A DNA stretch of 64,000 nt from CBDCTM01 sp965222005 (GCA_965222005.1 OZ244935.1:5766001-5830000), one strand, 5' to 3'. Shown: positions 33,984 through 44,647, numbered from the stretch's first letter. Notes: generated by a model not told the origin, from the sequence alone. Program-made: numbers and translations.

Positions 33984-35396
33984 ATGGTAAAAGATTGCGC
34001 TACAGTATGGGATAACTGTCTGCGGACAATACGAAAGAACGTCAACTCTCAAAGCTTCAAAACCTGGTTTGAGCCCATAAAACCGATTGGCCTGCTCAAT
34101 GATGCATTGACTATACAGGTACCCAACAGGTTTTTCTATGAATGGCTCGAACAGCACTATGTGTCGCTACTCAAAACGAGTATTCGGCAGGAGCTGGGAG
34201 ACAAAGGCCGGCTGGAATATCAAATACTGATGGGCAACAGCTTCAGCGAGCAGTCTTCAGCCGCCACACCTCGCAATGACCTCCACCAACCAGGAGCGAT
34301 AGATACGGAAAATATCAAAAACCCCTTTGTCATACCGGGTATTAAGAAGGTAAAGATTGACTCCCAGCTCAATCCCAATTACGTTTTCGACAATTTTATT
34401 GAAGGGGATTGCAATCGCCTGGCTCGCTCTGCCGGCATGGCTGTAGCGCGCAAACCTGGCGGCACAGCCTTCAACCCGCTGGTCATTTTTGGGGATGTGG
34501 GGCTCGGCAAGACGCACCTCGCACAAGCGATTGGCAATGATGTGAAAGGCAATTTTGAGAATAAAACCATTCTCTACGTCTCTTCTGAAAAGTTTACCAA
34601 TCAAATCATTGAATCCATTAAAAATAATGCCGTCAATGATTTTGTCAACTTTTACCAGCTCATCGATGTGCTGATTGTGGATGACATTCAGTTTTTGGCC
34701 AATAAGCAAAAAACACAGGAAATTTTCTTCCATATTTTCAACCAACTCCACCAAAACGGTAAACAGATCATCCTTACCTCTGACCGGCCCCCCAAAGATC
34801 TCGATGGTATGGAAGAGCGCCTTATTTCGCGCTTCAAGTGGGGCCTTTCCGCTGATTTGCAATCGCCCGACCTGGAAACGCGTATGGCTATCCTAGATGC
34901 CAAAATGAACCAGGAAGGGCTGGAATTGCCACAGGATGTTGTGGAATTTATCTGCTACAATATCAAAAACAACATCCGCGAACTGGAAGGTGTGCTCATT
35001 AGCCTGGTGGCCCAATCTACCCTCAACCGCCGCGAAATTGATATGGATCTGGCCAAAGAAGTGATTAAAAACTTTGTGTCGCAAATGTCGAAGGAGATTA
35101 CGGTAGAGTTTATTCAAAAACTGGTAGCCGATCACTTCGATGTGCCGGTGGATAAACTCAAAGGCCAAACCCGCAAGCGCGGCATCGTTATCGCACGGCA
35201 GCTTTCCATGTACCTGGCTAAAAACCTGACCAACAAATCCCTCAAAGCGATTGGCGAAAATTTTGGCGGGCGTGACCACAGCACCGTTATCTATTCCTGC
35301 AAAGCGGTACAGGACTTACTCGATACAGACATGATCTTTAAAGATACCGTCTCTGACCTGGAGAAGAAGATCAAAATGAGCCTCAACGAGAAGTAA
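33984..35396 (+). CDS. dnaA: Chromosomal replication initiator DnaA
   Basis: This 470-residue protein has the four DnaA domains: the N-terminal interaction domain (CLRTIRKNVNSQSFKTWFEPI), a short linker, and the AAA+ domain with Walker A GDVGLGKTH at 170-178 and Walker B LIVDDIQFL. Its C-terminal helix-turn-helix carries the signature GRDHSTVIYSCKAVQDL. It binds DnaA boxes and opens the origin. The length is usual. Neighbouring dnaN or recF are absent, as in many Bacteroidota. A MITE sits 31 bp after the stop codon. Confidence 0.96.
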   Translation: MVKDCATVWDNCLRTIRKNVNSQSFKTWFEPIKPIGLLNDALTIQVPNRFFYEWLEQHYVSLLKTSIRQELGDKGRLEYQILMGNSFSEQSSAATPRNDLHQPGAIDTENIKNPFVIPGIKKVKIDSQLNPNYVFDNFIEGDCNRLARSAGMAVARKPGGTAFNPLVIFGDVGLGKTHLAQAIGNDVKGNFENKTILYVSSEKFTNQIIESIKNNAVNDFVNFYQLIDVLIVDDIQFLANKQKTQEIFFHIFNQLHQNGKQIILTSDRPPKDLDGMEERLISRFKWGLSADLQSPDLETRMAILDAKMNQEGLELPQDVVEFICYNIKNNIRELEGVLISLVAQSTLNRREIDMDLAKEVIKNFVSQMSKEITVEFIQKLVADHFDVPVDKLKGQTRKRGIVIARQLSMYLAKNLTNKSLKAIGENFGGRDHSTVIYSCKAVQDLLDTDMIFKDTVSDLEKKIKMSLNEK

Positions 35397-35427
35397 GCCC
35401 ACAACCTAAGTACCGTTCAAAAAATAA

Positions 35428-35587
35428 GAGCGTGTTTGGAAATTGCTTTTGGAAGCAGTAGTAGTAAAATTTAATTTTGGGCGAAGCCTTTTTTTGAGGC
35501 ATAGCCAACGCTATGGCGATGAAAAATAATGAAGTACAGAATTAAATTTTGCACTAATGCACCGAAGGGTAAATTCCAAACACGTTC
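35428..35587. mobile_element. MITE copy D1 (160 bp), IS5/IS1031-type ends
   Basis: The ends GAGCGTGTTTGGAAATT and (reverse) GAACGTGTTTGGAATTTA match those of the IS5-family element at 59834. TAA is duplicated on both sides (35425-35427, 35588-35590). The copy at 50793 differs at only two positions. It has no ORF. Inside are an inverted pair (AAAATTTAATT / AATTAAATTTT) and the central hairpin CATAGC...GCTATG within the shared core. The remaining 370 bp to the next gene show nothing recognisable. Confidence 0.88.
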
Positions 35588-35962
35588 TAAATCCGACATT
35601 TTTGAATAATGCTAAGAGGAGCAGTTGCCCGATGGCTGGCTATCCCGAAAAACTTGCTCTATTCCAACCCAAATGATGTTACTTTTTGGCGACTGATAGC
35701 TTGCTTTGCGTTTGCTGTAGCAAGCACGAGCCTCTCTTTGCCTGTCACAAATAGTGAGGTTACTATCGTTGTTATAGGCCAAAGAAGGTACTTAATTTGA
35801 TCCTAGTTAAACTCCTGACCTTTCTACATAACCAAGAAATACTAAACCTTTAGTTTATCCCCCCTTGTTTGTTCCCCCTTCTTAAATACAACTGAATTCC
35901 TTTAGTTTTTTTAATAACCGCATTTGTGTACAAGCATTTGAGGGTGGTGAAATTATATAACT

Positions 35963-37069
35963 ATGCCAAGAATTTACATACTTACTACATTACTGTTTTT
36001 GGGTTGGATGCTACAAGCGCAGGATCCGTCATTTTCTCAGTTTTATGCCAACCGGATATACCTAAATCCGGCCCTCACCGGCCTGGAACAGGGTGTCAGC
36101 TTTGCCGGTGTATATCGGCAGCAATGGAAAAATGTGGATAGCGGTTTCAAGACCTATCTGGCTACCATAGAAATACAGGAGCCCTTCATTCGGAGCGGCT
36201 TTGGCCTGAGTTTGTATCAGGATGTGCAGGGGCTGATGCAGCTCAAAACGAGCAGTGTGGGGCTGTCCTATGCCTACACATTGCCGATGAATGAGCACAA
36301 TGTGCATATCGGTATGCAAGCACTGTGGTATCAGCGATCGGTCGATTGGAGTAAGTTGATATTTTCAGATCAGCTCGACCCCGTTTTTGGAGATATTTAC
36401 CCAACTACGGCTCTACCCGGTGCCGATAAGGTAAGCTATGCCGACTTCAATGTGGGTGCAATTTGGCGCTTTGATGCCAGCTTCCGACTGGGTAAGAAAA
36501 ACCTTCGAAATACCCGCAACAGCCTTGGCCTCAGCCTCCATCATGTCCCTTATATCTTTAAAAACACCAATGGCAATGAGTCTCTCCAAAGCCTCAACAC
36601 TCGCACCACCCCTCGCCTCACGCTCCATGCAGGTTCTATCATTCCCATGATCCTGCTGGCTGGCGGAAAACAGAATATTTCATTTTCGCCCAACATCAAG
36701 TATGACTTGCAGGGCCGGGAATTGGGGAATTTTAAAGAAAACCTGCAAGTAGTCACCTACGGTTGTTATGTGTTGTATGAAGGCATCTACTTCGGAGCAT
36801 TTTACCAAAACAAGTTTTTGATCAGCAAATTCAAACATACCAACGCACTTATACTCACTATGGGGGCTCATATTGATTCTGGAAGAAAGCAAAAGAATAA
36901 ATATTTCATAGGCTTCAGCTACGATGCCAATACAACAGGTGTCGGCACTCAGGCAGGCGGAGTGTACGAATTGGCTTTTCGCGTCACCTTTTCGGAAGCT
37001 CCCACCCTCTTTGGCTCCGCCGGCAAACCCAGCTCAAAGAAGTCTCTGGATTGCTATCACTTTTACTAA
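35963..37069 (+). CDS. PorP/SprF-family outer-membrane protein of the type IX system
   Basis: This 368-residue protein has a signal peptide (ending LQAQ) and the family opening DPSFSQFYANRIYLNPALTGL, followed by about 14 barrel-type strands. PorP/SprF proteins help the type IX system secrete large gliding or adhesin cargo and often sit directly before that cargo gene, as here: the 2286-residue protein starts 104 bp downstream. It would sit in the outer membrane. SprF is required for SprB secretion in Flavobacterium; the same partner role is inferred here. Confidence 0.92.
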   Translation: MPRIYILTTLLFLGWMLQAQDPSFSQFYANRIYLNPALTGLEQGVSFAGVYRQQWKNVDSGFKTYLATIEIQEPFIRSGFGLSLYQDVQGLMQLKTSSVGLSYAYTLPMNEHNVHIGMQALWYQRSVDWSKLIFSDQLDPVFGDIYPTTALPGADKVSYADFNVGAIWRFDASFRLGKKNLRNTRNSLGLSLHHVPYIFKNTNGNESLQSLNTRTTPRLTLHAGSIIPMILLAGGKQNISFSPNIKYDLQGRELGNFKENLQVVTYGCYVLYEGIYFGAFYQNKFLISKFKHTNALILTMGAHIDSGRKQKNKYFIGFSYDANTTGVGTQAGGVYELAFRVTFSEAPTLFGSAGKPSSKKSLDCYHFY

Positions 37070-37173
37070 AGGCCCCTCCCCTTTTTGGATATTGAAAAAT
37101 GAACATTGCAAAAACTCAGACACGCCATTCATCCACTCGGTGGCTTAACTACCGATCTCAAATTTGACGATGT

Positions 37174-40100
37174 ATGAATTCTATTTTTACAAAACTGTTT
37201 ACCATCGCTATCAGCTTTTGCCTACACCAGGCGGCTTTCGGCCAATGCAATTTTAGCTTTTCGCCCGATCCGGCCTGCAGCGGACAGCTGATCAATTTTA
37301 GCGTCACCAATCCCTCCGGCACCTATGCCTGGAACTTTGATGGAGATGGCAATTTCGACGCTACCGGCTCTACGGCAAGCTTTACTTTTCCTTTCAGCAG
37401 CATCGATCAGGTATATACCGTCGAGTTATATCGCAACGGTCTGCTTTGCCAACAGGAAGATGTACTCGTTCGTCTGAGTCCCGATCCTACAATCCAGGTG
37501 GTACCGGGCAGTGGTGTTCAAATCGATTCTTTGATTCGGGTTTGTAGCGGAGCGCAAGATGTGACCCTTTATATTTATAATGCTTCTACCACTTACAATT
37601 CCAATGACACCTACTTCTTTGACTGGGGCGATGGCAGTACCGAGACCCTTACCAATACCGAATTTCCGAATACTGGCTTTTATACCCATGACTTCAGTGG
37701 GTATGGCTATTACAATATCGAACTCACTGTAACTTCAGTAGATGGTTGTACCAATACTAAGTTCTATACCTTTTACAATGGTAGCAACCCTTCAGTAGGG
37801 CTTGCCAACCCCGGCAATACGGTTGGATTGTGCGCACCAGCTACGGTAAATTTTCCGATTACCAATACGTTCCAGAATCCGGCGGGTACAGAATACAACA
37901 TTTACATCAATGGCGTATTGATCCAAACCTATACCCAGGCCAATCTGCCAACCAACTTTATCTATACTTTTGAAGAATCCTCCTGTGGTGAAATTACCTC
38001 AACCGGCAATTACCAAAACGCTTTTGATGTACAAATCGAAGCAAGCAACCCCTGCGGCTCTTCCAAGGCCACCATCGAACCGATCGAAGTAAGTGAGCCG
38101 CCTGATCCCGATTTTGATACTGATCTGCCATCGCTTGGATGTGTATATGATGAATTTACCTTTACCAATGCTACTGCCAATGGTACTGAAGTGACTAGCG
38201 GCAACCCTTCCACCTGTTCTACCAATCTAACTCCCAGGTGGCTCATCACTCCCGGAGTAGCCGGAATAGATTGGATAATTACCAGCGGCAACCTGTTCAA
38301 TTCTGATGAAATTTCAATTCAATTTCTGACACCCGGTGATTATACCATCACCATGATTCTCAATTCCGAGGCTTGTGGCGAATTTACTTTTAGCGAAAGC
38401 TACACCATCATCGATGTTTCGGATGCAGGTGCTTCCGCTACACTTGCCAATGCGGCTGCTCCGGCTCAGGCCGATGAATGCGCCCCTACTCTGGCCACCT
38501 TCCAGAATCTATCCACAGGCGACAGCCTTTCGTTTCAATGGAGCGTGTCGCCCTCCAGTGGTTGGGACTTCGTGGGTAGCGGCTCGTTGACCGATGAGCA
38601 ACTTGAACTCGTTTTCAATGAGCCGGGCAGCTATCAAGTGAGTCTGACGGCTAGCAACATCTGCTCATCTGATACCTGGGATACAACCCTCTTAATAGTC
38701 GATATTCCAGCAGTTGAACTTAGTCCGATTCCTGACTTTTGCGAATCTGCTACTTTAAATTTTGACGCTTTCAATGTTGACTTTGACGCTAATGGCGGCA
38801 ACTTTACTTCCTTTAGCTGGAGCTTCCCCGGAGGTTCCCCTACCAGTTCATCAGACCCCTACCCTACTGGCATTCAGTACAATACACCTGGCGACTACAT
38901 CGTATCTGTAACAGCTGAAAATCAATGTGGTAGCTTCACCGACACCGATACTTTTACTATCCAACCAAATGGAAGTCTGGTGCTTGGCGGTGACTTTACC
39001 ATTTGCGCTTATGCCAACCCGGTACAGCTTACGGCCAGCCCCAGTGGCGGTATTTGGTCGGGCAATGGTGTAAACGCTAATGGTTTGTTTAGCCCTGCGC
39101 CTCAATATATTGGTCAAAATGTATTGGTTTATGCCTATCAATTTGGTCAGTGCAATATGATCGATAGCATTGCTGTAACGGTAACACCAGGGCCACAAGT
39201 GGAAGCCGGACCGAATCTGGAAAGCTGTGTCAACGACCTTCCATTCAGCATTGGAGATGGCTCCCCTGCCGGTGGTTCCTGGTCAGTAAGCAGTGGAGGA
39301 GTTCTGAATGGAAATTTATTTGATCCTGCTGCATCGGGCATAGGCACCTACACCCTCACTTATGATTATACCGATTCAAATGGCTGCTCGAATAGCGACA
39401 GCAAAAGCATCCTGATCAATGGCTTGCCCAATGTAGAAGCAGGCCCGAATCAGAGCATTTGTGAAAATCCGAATGACATTCAACTCAGTGGCTTTTCCCC
39501 GGCGGGAGGTACCTGGTCGGGCAATGGCGTTAGTCCGGATGGTATCTTCAATGCTCAAAATACTCCGGGCCCAGGTAGCTACTTGCTTACCTACACCTAT
39601 ATTGATCCCCTTAACAACTGTGATAATAGCGATACCATCATCATTACCATAGTACCTAATGAGCAAGCTGATGCCGGTCCCAATCTGACCGTTTGTGTCA
39701 ACGATGCTGCTTTTGAGTTGCAGGATGGTAGCCCGGCGGGCGGAAGCTGGTTGGGTACTGGTGTTAATAGCCAGGCTGGATTGTTTGATCCAGCCTTGGC
39801 AGGCGCTGGCACACACATCATCACCTATGCCGTAGGCTCAGGTTTTTGTGCTACTGATGATACCCGCCTTATCATTGTAGAAGGCTTACCAAGCATCGAC
39901 ATGCCACCGAATCGCTCCGTTTGTGTAGATGCCGATCCGATCAATCTGGTTGCCAGCCCGGTAGGTGGCAGCTGGTCGGGAATTGGCGTGAATGGCAACC
40001 AATTCGACCCTTCGATAGGCGGAGCTGGCTCTTTTCAGCTTACATATAGCTATACCAGCACCAATACCAATTGTTCGAATAGTAGTCAGTTTGAGGTCAC

Positions 40101-43100
40101 AGTAACTCCCTTGCCGCAACTACAAGTGAATGATACGGTGTATTGTAATACGCCTGGCCTGGTTTATCTGCCTATCCCCTCTCCTACAGGCGGTCAATGG
40201 AGTGGCCCCGGCGTGTTTGGCGATCAGTTTGATCCTCAGCAGGCAGGGGGTGTGGGGCAATACACCCTCACCTACAATTATACGGATGCCAATGGCTGCT
40301 CCAATACTACACAGGCTGTGGTAAATGTAATTGCACCGCAGAATGTGTCAGTAGGGAATGATATTGACATTTGCATCGATCAGGGTGTGATCAATTTGAA
40401 TGGTATGGCCACCCCTGCCGGTGGTAGCTGGGATGCCAATGGCAGTAATGGTTTGAACAACTACCTCTTCGATCCGGAACTGGCCGGAGCAGGTTCACAC
40501 ATTCTTACTTACAGCATCGGTAGCGACAATTGTCAGGTAAGTGCCGACATTATCGTTACCATCAATCCTCTGCCACAGGTCACTGTTGGGCAGGATTTAT
40601 CCATCTGCCAAGGAGATGCGCCTATTCAGCTGAGCGGCTTTTCTCCTTTCGGTGGTACATGGTCAGGGCAAGGCATTAGCAATCCAAGTGGTGGGGTTTT
40701 TGATCCCGCCGGTTTGTCACCAGGTAGTTATGTATTGACATACACGTACATAGATGCTTATGGCTGCGCCAATTCCGACAATCAGGTCATATATATTCAG
40801 CCACTGCCATTTGTAAGTGCCGGCCCAGATACCAGTTTTTGTAATGCGCCTACTGAGGTACAGCTCGCCGATGCCATACCACCGAATGGCATCTGGTCGG
40901 GTACAGGTATCACTGATAGTGAGGCAGGGATTTTCAATCCTGCTTTGGCGGGCGGAGAAGGCATCCATGAAGTATATTATACCTACATTGATCCAGTATC
41001 TGATTGTGCCAATTCTGATACTTTGCTGATTACTATCGTAGCTCCGCAAACGATAGAAGCCGGACCAAATGATACCCTTTGCATTGATCAGGGCGCATTT
41101 CAATTGAGTGGTTTCACCAATATTGGCGGCCAATGGAGCGGCCCTGGTATCACTGATCCTGTCAACGGCATTTTTGATCCGGTAGTGGCCGGAGGTGGTA
41201 CGCATACCCTTACTTTTGCTTATGGCACAGGAAGTTGCTATGTTGAAGATATCAAAGAAGTAGTAGTGGTCGATCTGACTTATGTGCATGCAGGCCCTGA
41301 TGAAAAAGCCTGTTTTACTCAATTGGCATTTGAATTAAGCGGCAATCAGCCGGCCGGTGGTATTTGGAGCGGAACGGGGATTACCAACCCGGCTTCCGGC
41401 ATTTTTGATCCTGCTGTAGCCGGTCCGGGAATGCATACCATCAGCTATACTTTTGAAGATATGTCTTCTGGTTGTAGCATCGTGAAGCAAAAAGTAGTGA
41501 CGGTATATCCAATGGATCAGGCTACTTTTGAATTGCCCCAACTGGCTTGCCGCAATGATGTAGTCAATTTTGCAAACCTCAGCCCTACTGATTATCAGGC
41601 CGAATGGAACTTTGGAGACGGCGACAGCTCTTCTGAATTTGAGCCAAGCCATACTTTTCACAGCGCCGGAGAATATACGGTCACATTGATTGTAACCAAC
41701 GAGTACGGCTGCAGAGATACTATTGCACATCCGATAGTAATTACAGACGTGCCAGTTGCCTACTTTGAACCAGACACAACGCTGGCCTGTGAAGGTATCA
41801 CCTTGAACCTCAACAATCAAAGTTATGGAGAAGGACTTACTTATACCTGGGATTTTGGCAATGGCCAGACAAGTACTGATGAGCATCCGGAGGTGGTTTT
41901 CTTTGGACAGGGCATCAACGACACCAGTTATATTATTACACTTAATGTGGCCAACATCTGTGGCTCGGCTGTATTCCAGGATGTGATTACGGTGCGCCCC
42001 TTGCCCAAACCTGAGATCGGATTTTTGGTAGAAGGCGACTGCTCGCCTGTCACGGTAAGCTTTGCCAATACCACTACCGGTGCTGCCACTGACTTTTTGT
42101 GGAATTTTGATAATGGAAACACTTCAACAGATGCCATTCCACCTTCCCAAACCTATACAACCGACTCATTATCAAGCACTTACACCATAAGTCTGATTGC
42201 TTCCAATTCCTGTGGCAGTGACACCGCTTTGCAGGACATTGTAGTTGAACCAGCTGATGTGCGCTCCTTTTTCTCCACTTCAGGCACAGCAGGCTGTGAG
42301 CCATTTACAGTGGAGTTTTACAATTTTGCCACCCCGGGAGCTAATATCGATTGGGATTTTGGTGATGGCAATACCAGTGCAGAACTCAATCCGGTGCATA
42401 CTTTTGAGCTCGCCGGAACCTATACGGTTATTCAATATGCCAGTAGTGAGTGTGGCTATGACACTTCTACAATTCTCATCCATGTGACGCCACAGCCAGA
42501 AGTATTTTTTGTGCATGAACACAAAATATGTGTGGGCCAGGAGGTACTTTTTTTCAACCAATCTGTCAACGTGTCCGGCAATATATGGGACTTTGGCGAT
42601 GGCGATTCCTCCACGCTCAACAACCCCTCTCATATCTATGACACAGCAGGCGTATATACCGTCACGCTGACCGGTGTTTCGATGTTCAATCAATGCCCCA
42701 GTGAATATAGCAGTACGCTGCGGGTAATGCCCTTGCCAAAAGCCAGCTTTGAACCTTCAACTTATGTAGGATGTGTGCCCCTGACAGTTGAATTTTTCAA
42801 CTATTCGGATAATGCTTCCTTCTTTCAATGGGACTTTGGCGATGGCAACACTAGTGTGGGCAATGTACCTACACACACCTTTACGGAGGTAGGCAGCTTC
42901 AATGTAAGGCTGGTTGCCTCGGATGAAAATGGCTGCTACAACGATACTACTGTTCTTGACATTGTAGTGAATCCGGTACCTAGCGCCGATTTTGAATTTG
43001 ACAGAGCAGAAATGTGCAGCCTGCCTGCGGAGATCAATTTTATCAACAATTCTGAAGGCGCAGCCGGTTACCAGTGGATGTTTGGGGACGGCAGCACTTC

Positions 43101-44034
43101 CAGCCACAATAATCCAACACACATTTACAACTTACCAGATACTTTTGCAGTAACATTGGTAGCTACCAACCAATTCAGTTGCAAAGACAGCGTTGAGGAT
43201 GTGGTAACTATTTTTCCCATGCCGGAGGCTGATTTCGGTATCGAAGGCGGGGAGGGTTGCTCGCCGGTGCATGTACAATTTGTCAATCGTTCTTCCAATA
43301 GCAACAACTATTATTGGGACTTTGGCGATGGCAAGCCTTCCAGAGAATATGCGCCACTCCACCGCTTCGACAGTGCAGGCTATCATTCCATCAAATTGGT
43401 AGTTTCGATTCATGATGTATGTTATGATAGTATTGAACTCCATGATATTGTACGGGTATACCCCACTCCAACTGCCAGTTTTGAAACGTTGGAGGTTATC
43501 GACAATAACCTGAACAGCGGAACATTTGATTTCATCAATCACTCTACCAATGCCGACTATTATTTTTGGGATTTCAGTGACGGACACACCAGCGAAGAGG
43601 AATCGCCACGCCACCGCTTCACTCAAAACGGCAAGCGGCAAATCTATCTGGAGGCCAGCTCGCAGTTCGGCTGTGTAGATGATACCCTCATCACCATAGA
43701 ACCGCCATGCATCAAGGGCCTATTTATTCCAAATGCCTTTTCTCCTGAACATGGTATCGGAGATGTACGGCTTTTTAAGCCTTCCGGAATTGGGCTTGCG
43801 GAATATCATATACAGATTTTCTCTCCCTATGGGCAGCTACTTTGGGAGTCGAGAGCTCTGGAGGATGGCCAGCCCGCCGAAACTTGGGATGGCACCATGA
43901 ATGGCCAAATCATGCCACAGGATGTGTATGTGTGGAAAGCTTTTGGTATGTTTAAAGATGGTACAGTATGGAAAGGAGAACGTACTGAAGAAGGGGGGCA
44001 TAAAACGATGGGATCGGTGATATTACTGAGATAA
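37174..44034 (+). CDS. Giant T9SS cargo protein with PKD domains and type B sorting domain
   Basis: This 2286-residue protein starts with a signal peptide ending near AAFGQ. The N-terminal third (about 25-600) has loosely repeated PKD-like beta domains. From about residue 603 to 1447 there are 11 repeats of about 77 residues, each with a GP-x-x-x-x-C opening, SPAGG-x-WSG-x-G, FDPAxAGxGxY and a Cys near the end. Then come nine PKD domains (about 1448-2170) with WDFGDGNTS-type motifs. The C-terminus is a gliding-type (type B) sorting domain with FIPNAFSPE and ETWDGTMNGQ...PQDVYVWKA. It is probably a long surface fibre for adhesion or motility, exported with the PorP/SprF partner encoded upstream. 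Confidence 0.92.
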   Translation: MNSIFTKLFTIAISFCLHQAAFGQCNFSFSPDPACSGQLINFSVTNPSGTYAWNFDGDGNFDATGSTASFTFPFSSIDQVYTVELYRNGLLCQQEDVLVRLSPDPTIQVVPGSGVQIDSLIRVCSGAQDVTLYIYNASTTYNSNDTYFFDWGDGSTETLTNTEFPNTGFYTHDFSGYGYYNIELTVTSVDGCTNTKFYTFYNGSNPSVGLANPGNTVGLCAPATVNFPITNTFQNPAGTEYNIYINGVLIQTYTQANLPTNFIYTFEESSCGEITSTGNYQNAFDVQIEASNPCGSSKATIEPIEVSEPPDPDFDTDLPSLGCVYDEFTFTNATANGTEVTSGNPSTCSTNLTPRWLITPGVAGIDWIITSGNLFNSDEISIQFLTPGDYTITMILNSEACGEFTFSESYTIIDVSDAGASATLANAAAPAQADECAPTLATFQNLSTGDSLSFQWSVSPSSGWDFVGSGSLTDEQLELVFNEPGSYQVSLTASNICSSDTWDTTLLIVDIPAVELSPIPDFCESATLNFDAFNVDFDANGGNFTSFSWSFPGGSPTSSSDPYPTGIQYNTPGDYIVSVTAENQCGSFTDTDTFTIQPNGSLVLGGDFTICAYANPVQLTASPSGGIWSGNGVNANGLFSPAPQYIGQNVLVYAYQFGQCNMIDSIAVTVTPGPQVEAGPNLESCVNDLPFSIGDGSPAGGSWSVSSGGVLNGNLFDPAASGIGTYTLTYDYTDSNGCSNSDSKSILINGLPNVEAGPNQSICENPNDIQLSGFSPAGGTWSGNGVSPDGIFNAQNTPGPGSYLLTYTYIDPLNNCDNSDTIIITIVPNEQADAGPNLTVCVNDAAFELQDGSPAGGSWLGTGVNSQAGLFDPALAGAGTHIITYAVGSGFCATDDTRLIIVEGLPSIDMPPNRSVCVDADPINLVASPVGGSWSGIGVNGNQFDPSIGGAGSFQLTYSYTSTNTNCSNSSQFEVTVTPLPQLQVNDTVYCNTPGLVYLPIPSPTGGQWSGPGVFGDQFDPQQAGGVGQYTLTYNYTDANGCSNTTQAVVNVIAPQNVSVGNDIDICIDQGVINLNGMATPAGGSWDANGSNGLNNYLFDPELAGAGSHILTYSIGSDNCQVSADIIVTINPLPQVTVGQDLSICQGDAPIQLSGFSPFGGTWSGQGISNPSGGVFDPAGLSPGSYVLTYTYIDAYGCANSDNQVIYIQPLPFVSAGPDTSFCNAPTEVQLADAIPPNGIWSGTGITDSEAGIFNPALAGGEGIHEVYYTYIDPVSDCANSDTLLITIVAPQTIEAGPNDTLCIDQGAFQLSGFTNIGGQWSGPGITDPVNGIFDPVVAGGGTHTLTFAYGTGSCYVEDIKEVVVVDLTYVHAGPDEKACFTQLAFELSGNQPAGGIWSGTGITNPASGIFDPAVAGPGMHTISYTFEDMSSGCSIVKQKVVTVYPMDQATFELPQLACRNDVVNFANLSPTDYQAEWNFGDGDSSSEFEPSHTFHSAGEYTVTLIVTNEYGCRDTIAHPIVITDVPVAYFEPDTTLACEGITLNLNNQSYGEGLTYTWDFGNGQTSTDEHPEVVFFGQGINDTSYIITLNVANICGSAVFQDVITVRPLPKPEIGFLVEGDCSPVTVSFANTTTGAATDFLWNFDNGNTSTDAIPPSQTYTTDSLSSTYTISLIASNSCGSDTALQDIVVEPADVRSFFSTSGTAGCEPFTVEFYNFATPGANIDWDFGDGNTSAELNPVHTFELAGTYTVIQYASSECGYDTSTILIHVTPQPEVFFVHEHKICVGQEVLFFNQSVNVSGNIWDFGDGDSSTLNNPSHIYDTAGVYTVTLTGVSMFNQCPSEYSSTLRVMPLPKASFEPSTYVGCVPLTVEFFNYSDNASFFQWDFGDGNTSVGNVPTHTFTEVGSFNVRLVASDENGCYNDTTVLDIVVNPVPSADFEFDRAEMCSLPAEINFINNSEGAAGYQWMFGDGSTSSHNNPTHIYNLPDTFAVTLVATNQFSCKDSVEDVVTIFPMPEADFGIEGGEGCSPVHVQFVNRSSNSNNYYWDFGDGKPSREYAPLHRFDSAGYHSIKLVVSIHDVCYDSIELHDIVRVYPTPTASFETLEVIDNNLNSGTFDFINHSTNADYYFWDFSDGHTSEEESPRHRFTQNGKRQIYLEASSQFGCVDDTLITIEPPCIKGLFIPNAFSPEHGIGDVRLFKPSGIGLAEYHIQIFSPYGQLLWESRALEDGQPAETWDGTMNGQIMPQDVYVWKAFGMFKDGTVWKGERTEEGGHKTMGSVILLR

Positions 44035-44210
44035 ACGTATGAAAAGTTGAAGTAATTTGATACAAATTAGTGCCTTTGGTATCGGCTTTGCATCAAGCAT
44101 TCTCAATTCATCCTCAGAACGCCCAATTAATAGCGCTACATGCTTGATTTTTATGGCAAGGATACCTACCTTTGTCCCGCTGAAATTAGCAGTAGCTGCT
44201 TTTAAGCCCA

Positions 44211-44299
44211 GGTGACGTGGGTGAGTGGCTGAAACCACCGGTTTGCTAAACCGGCATACTCTGAAAGGGGTATCGCGGGTTCGAATCCCGCCGTCACCG
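44211..44299 (+). tRNA. tRNA-Ser (anticodon GCT)
   Basis: The acceptor stem GGTGACG pairs with CGTCACC. The anticodon arm CCGGT-TTGCTAA-ACCGG gives GCT (reads AGC/AGU). A long variable arm is present, and the T-loop is TTCGAAT. The discriminator base is G. Length is 89 bases, class II. Confidence 0.96.
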
Positions 44300-44357
44300 C
44301 TTAATAAAACTGGGTGTGAGCTTGAGTCTTTTCCGATACTCACACTCCTTACAGCCA

Positions 44358-44432
44358 CGGGGTGTAGCGCAGTCCGGTTAGCGCACCTGCTTTGGGAGCA
44401 GGGGGTCGTAGGTTCGAATCCTACCACCCCGA
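44358..44432 (+). tRNA. tRNA-Pro (anticodon TGG)
   Basis: The acceptor stem CGGGGTG pairs with CACCCCG. The anticodon arm CCTGC-TTTGGGA-GCAGG gives TGG. The T-arm is GTAGG-TTCGAAT-CCTAC. The discriminator base is A. It lies 58 bp after tRNA-Ser, probably in the same transcript. Confidence 0.96.
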
Positions 44433-44445
44433 CAAGACTAAAATT

Positions 44446-44475
44446 GGTCACCACAGAAGTGTGGTGGCCTTTTTG
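44446..44475 (+). terminator. Terminator after tRNA-Pro
   Basis: GGTCACCACA and TGTGGTGGCC pair around GAAG, followed by TTTTTT. It lies 13 bp after the tRNA. Confidence 0.85.
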
Positions 44476-44591
44476 CGGTTTAGCTGTGAGCCGAAATTTA
44501 ATCGCGCGAGTGGGTAGCACACAAAGGGCTATTTTCACAATCGTCCCAACACGAAATTCCCGGATGCCTGGCAGCAGCTCAACAATCCCGA

Positions 44592-44623
44592 CTCTAAAGT
44601 GATTAAATTTAACCACTTTAGAG
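44592..44623. other. Strong 10-bp hairpin left of the ISL3 element
   Basis: CTCTAAAGTG (44592-44601) pairs with CACTTTAGAG (44614-44623) around a 12-base AT loop. No T-run follows. It lies 24 bp outside the left IS end and may be a remnant of older insertion DNA. Confidence 0.4.
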
Positions 44624-44647
44624 ATAAGTGTATAAACCGATAAACTT

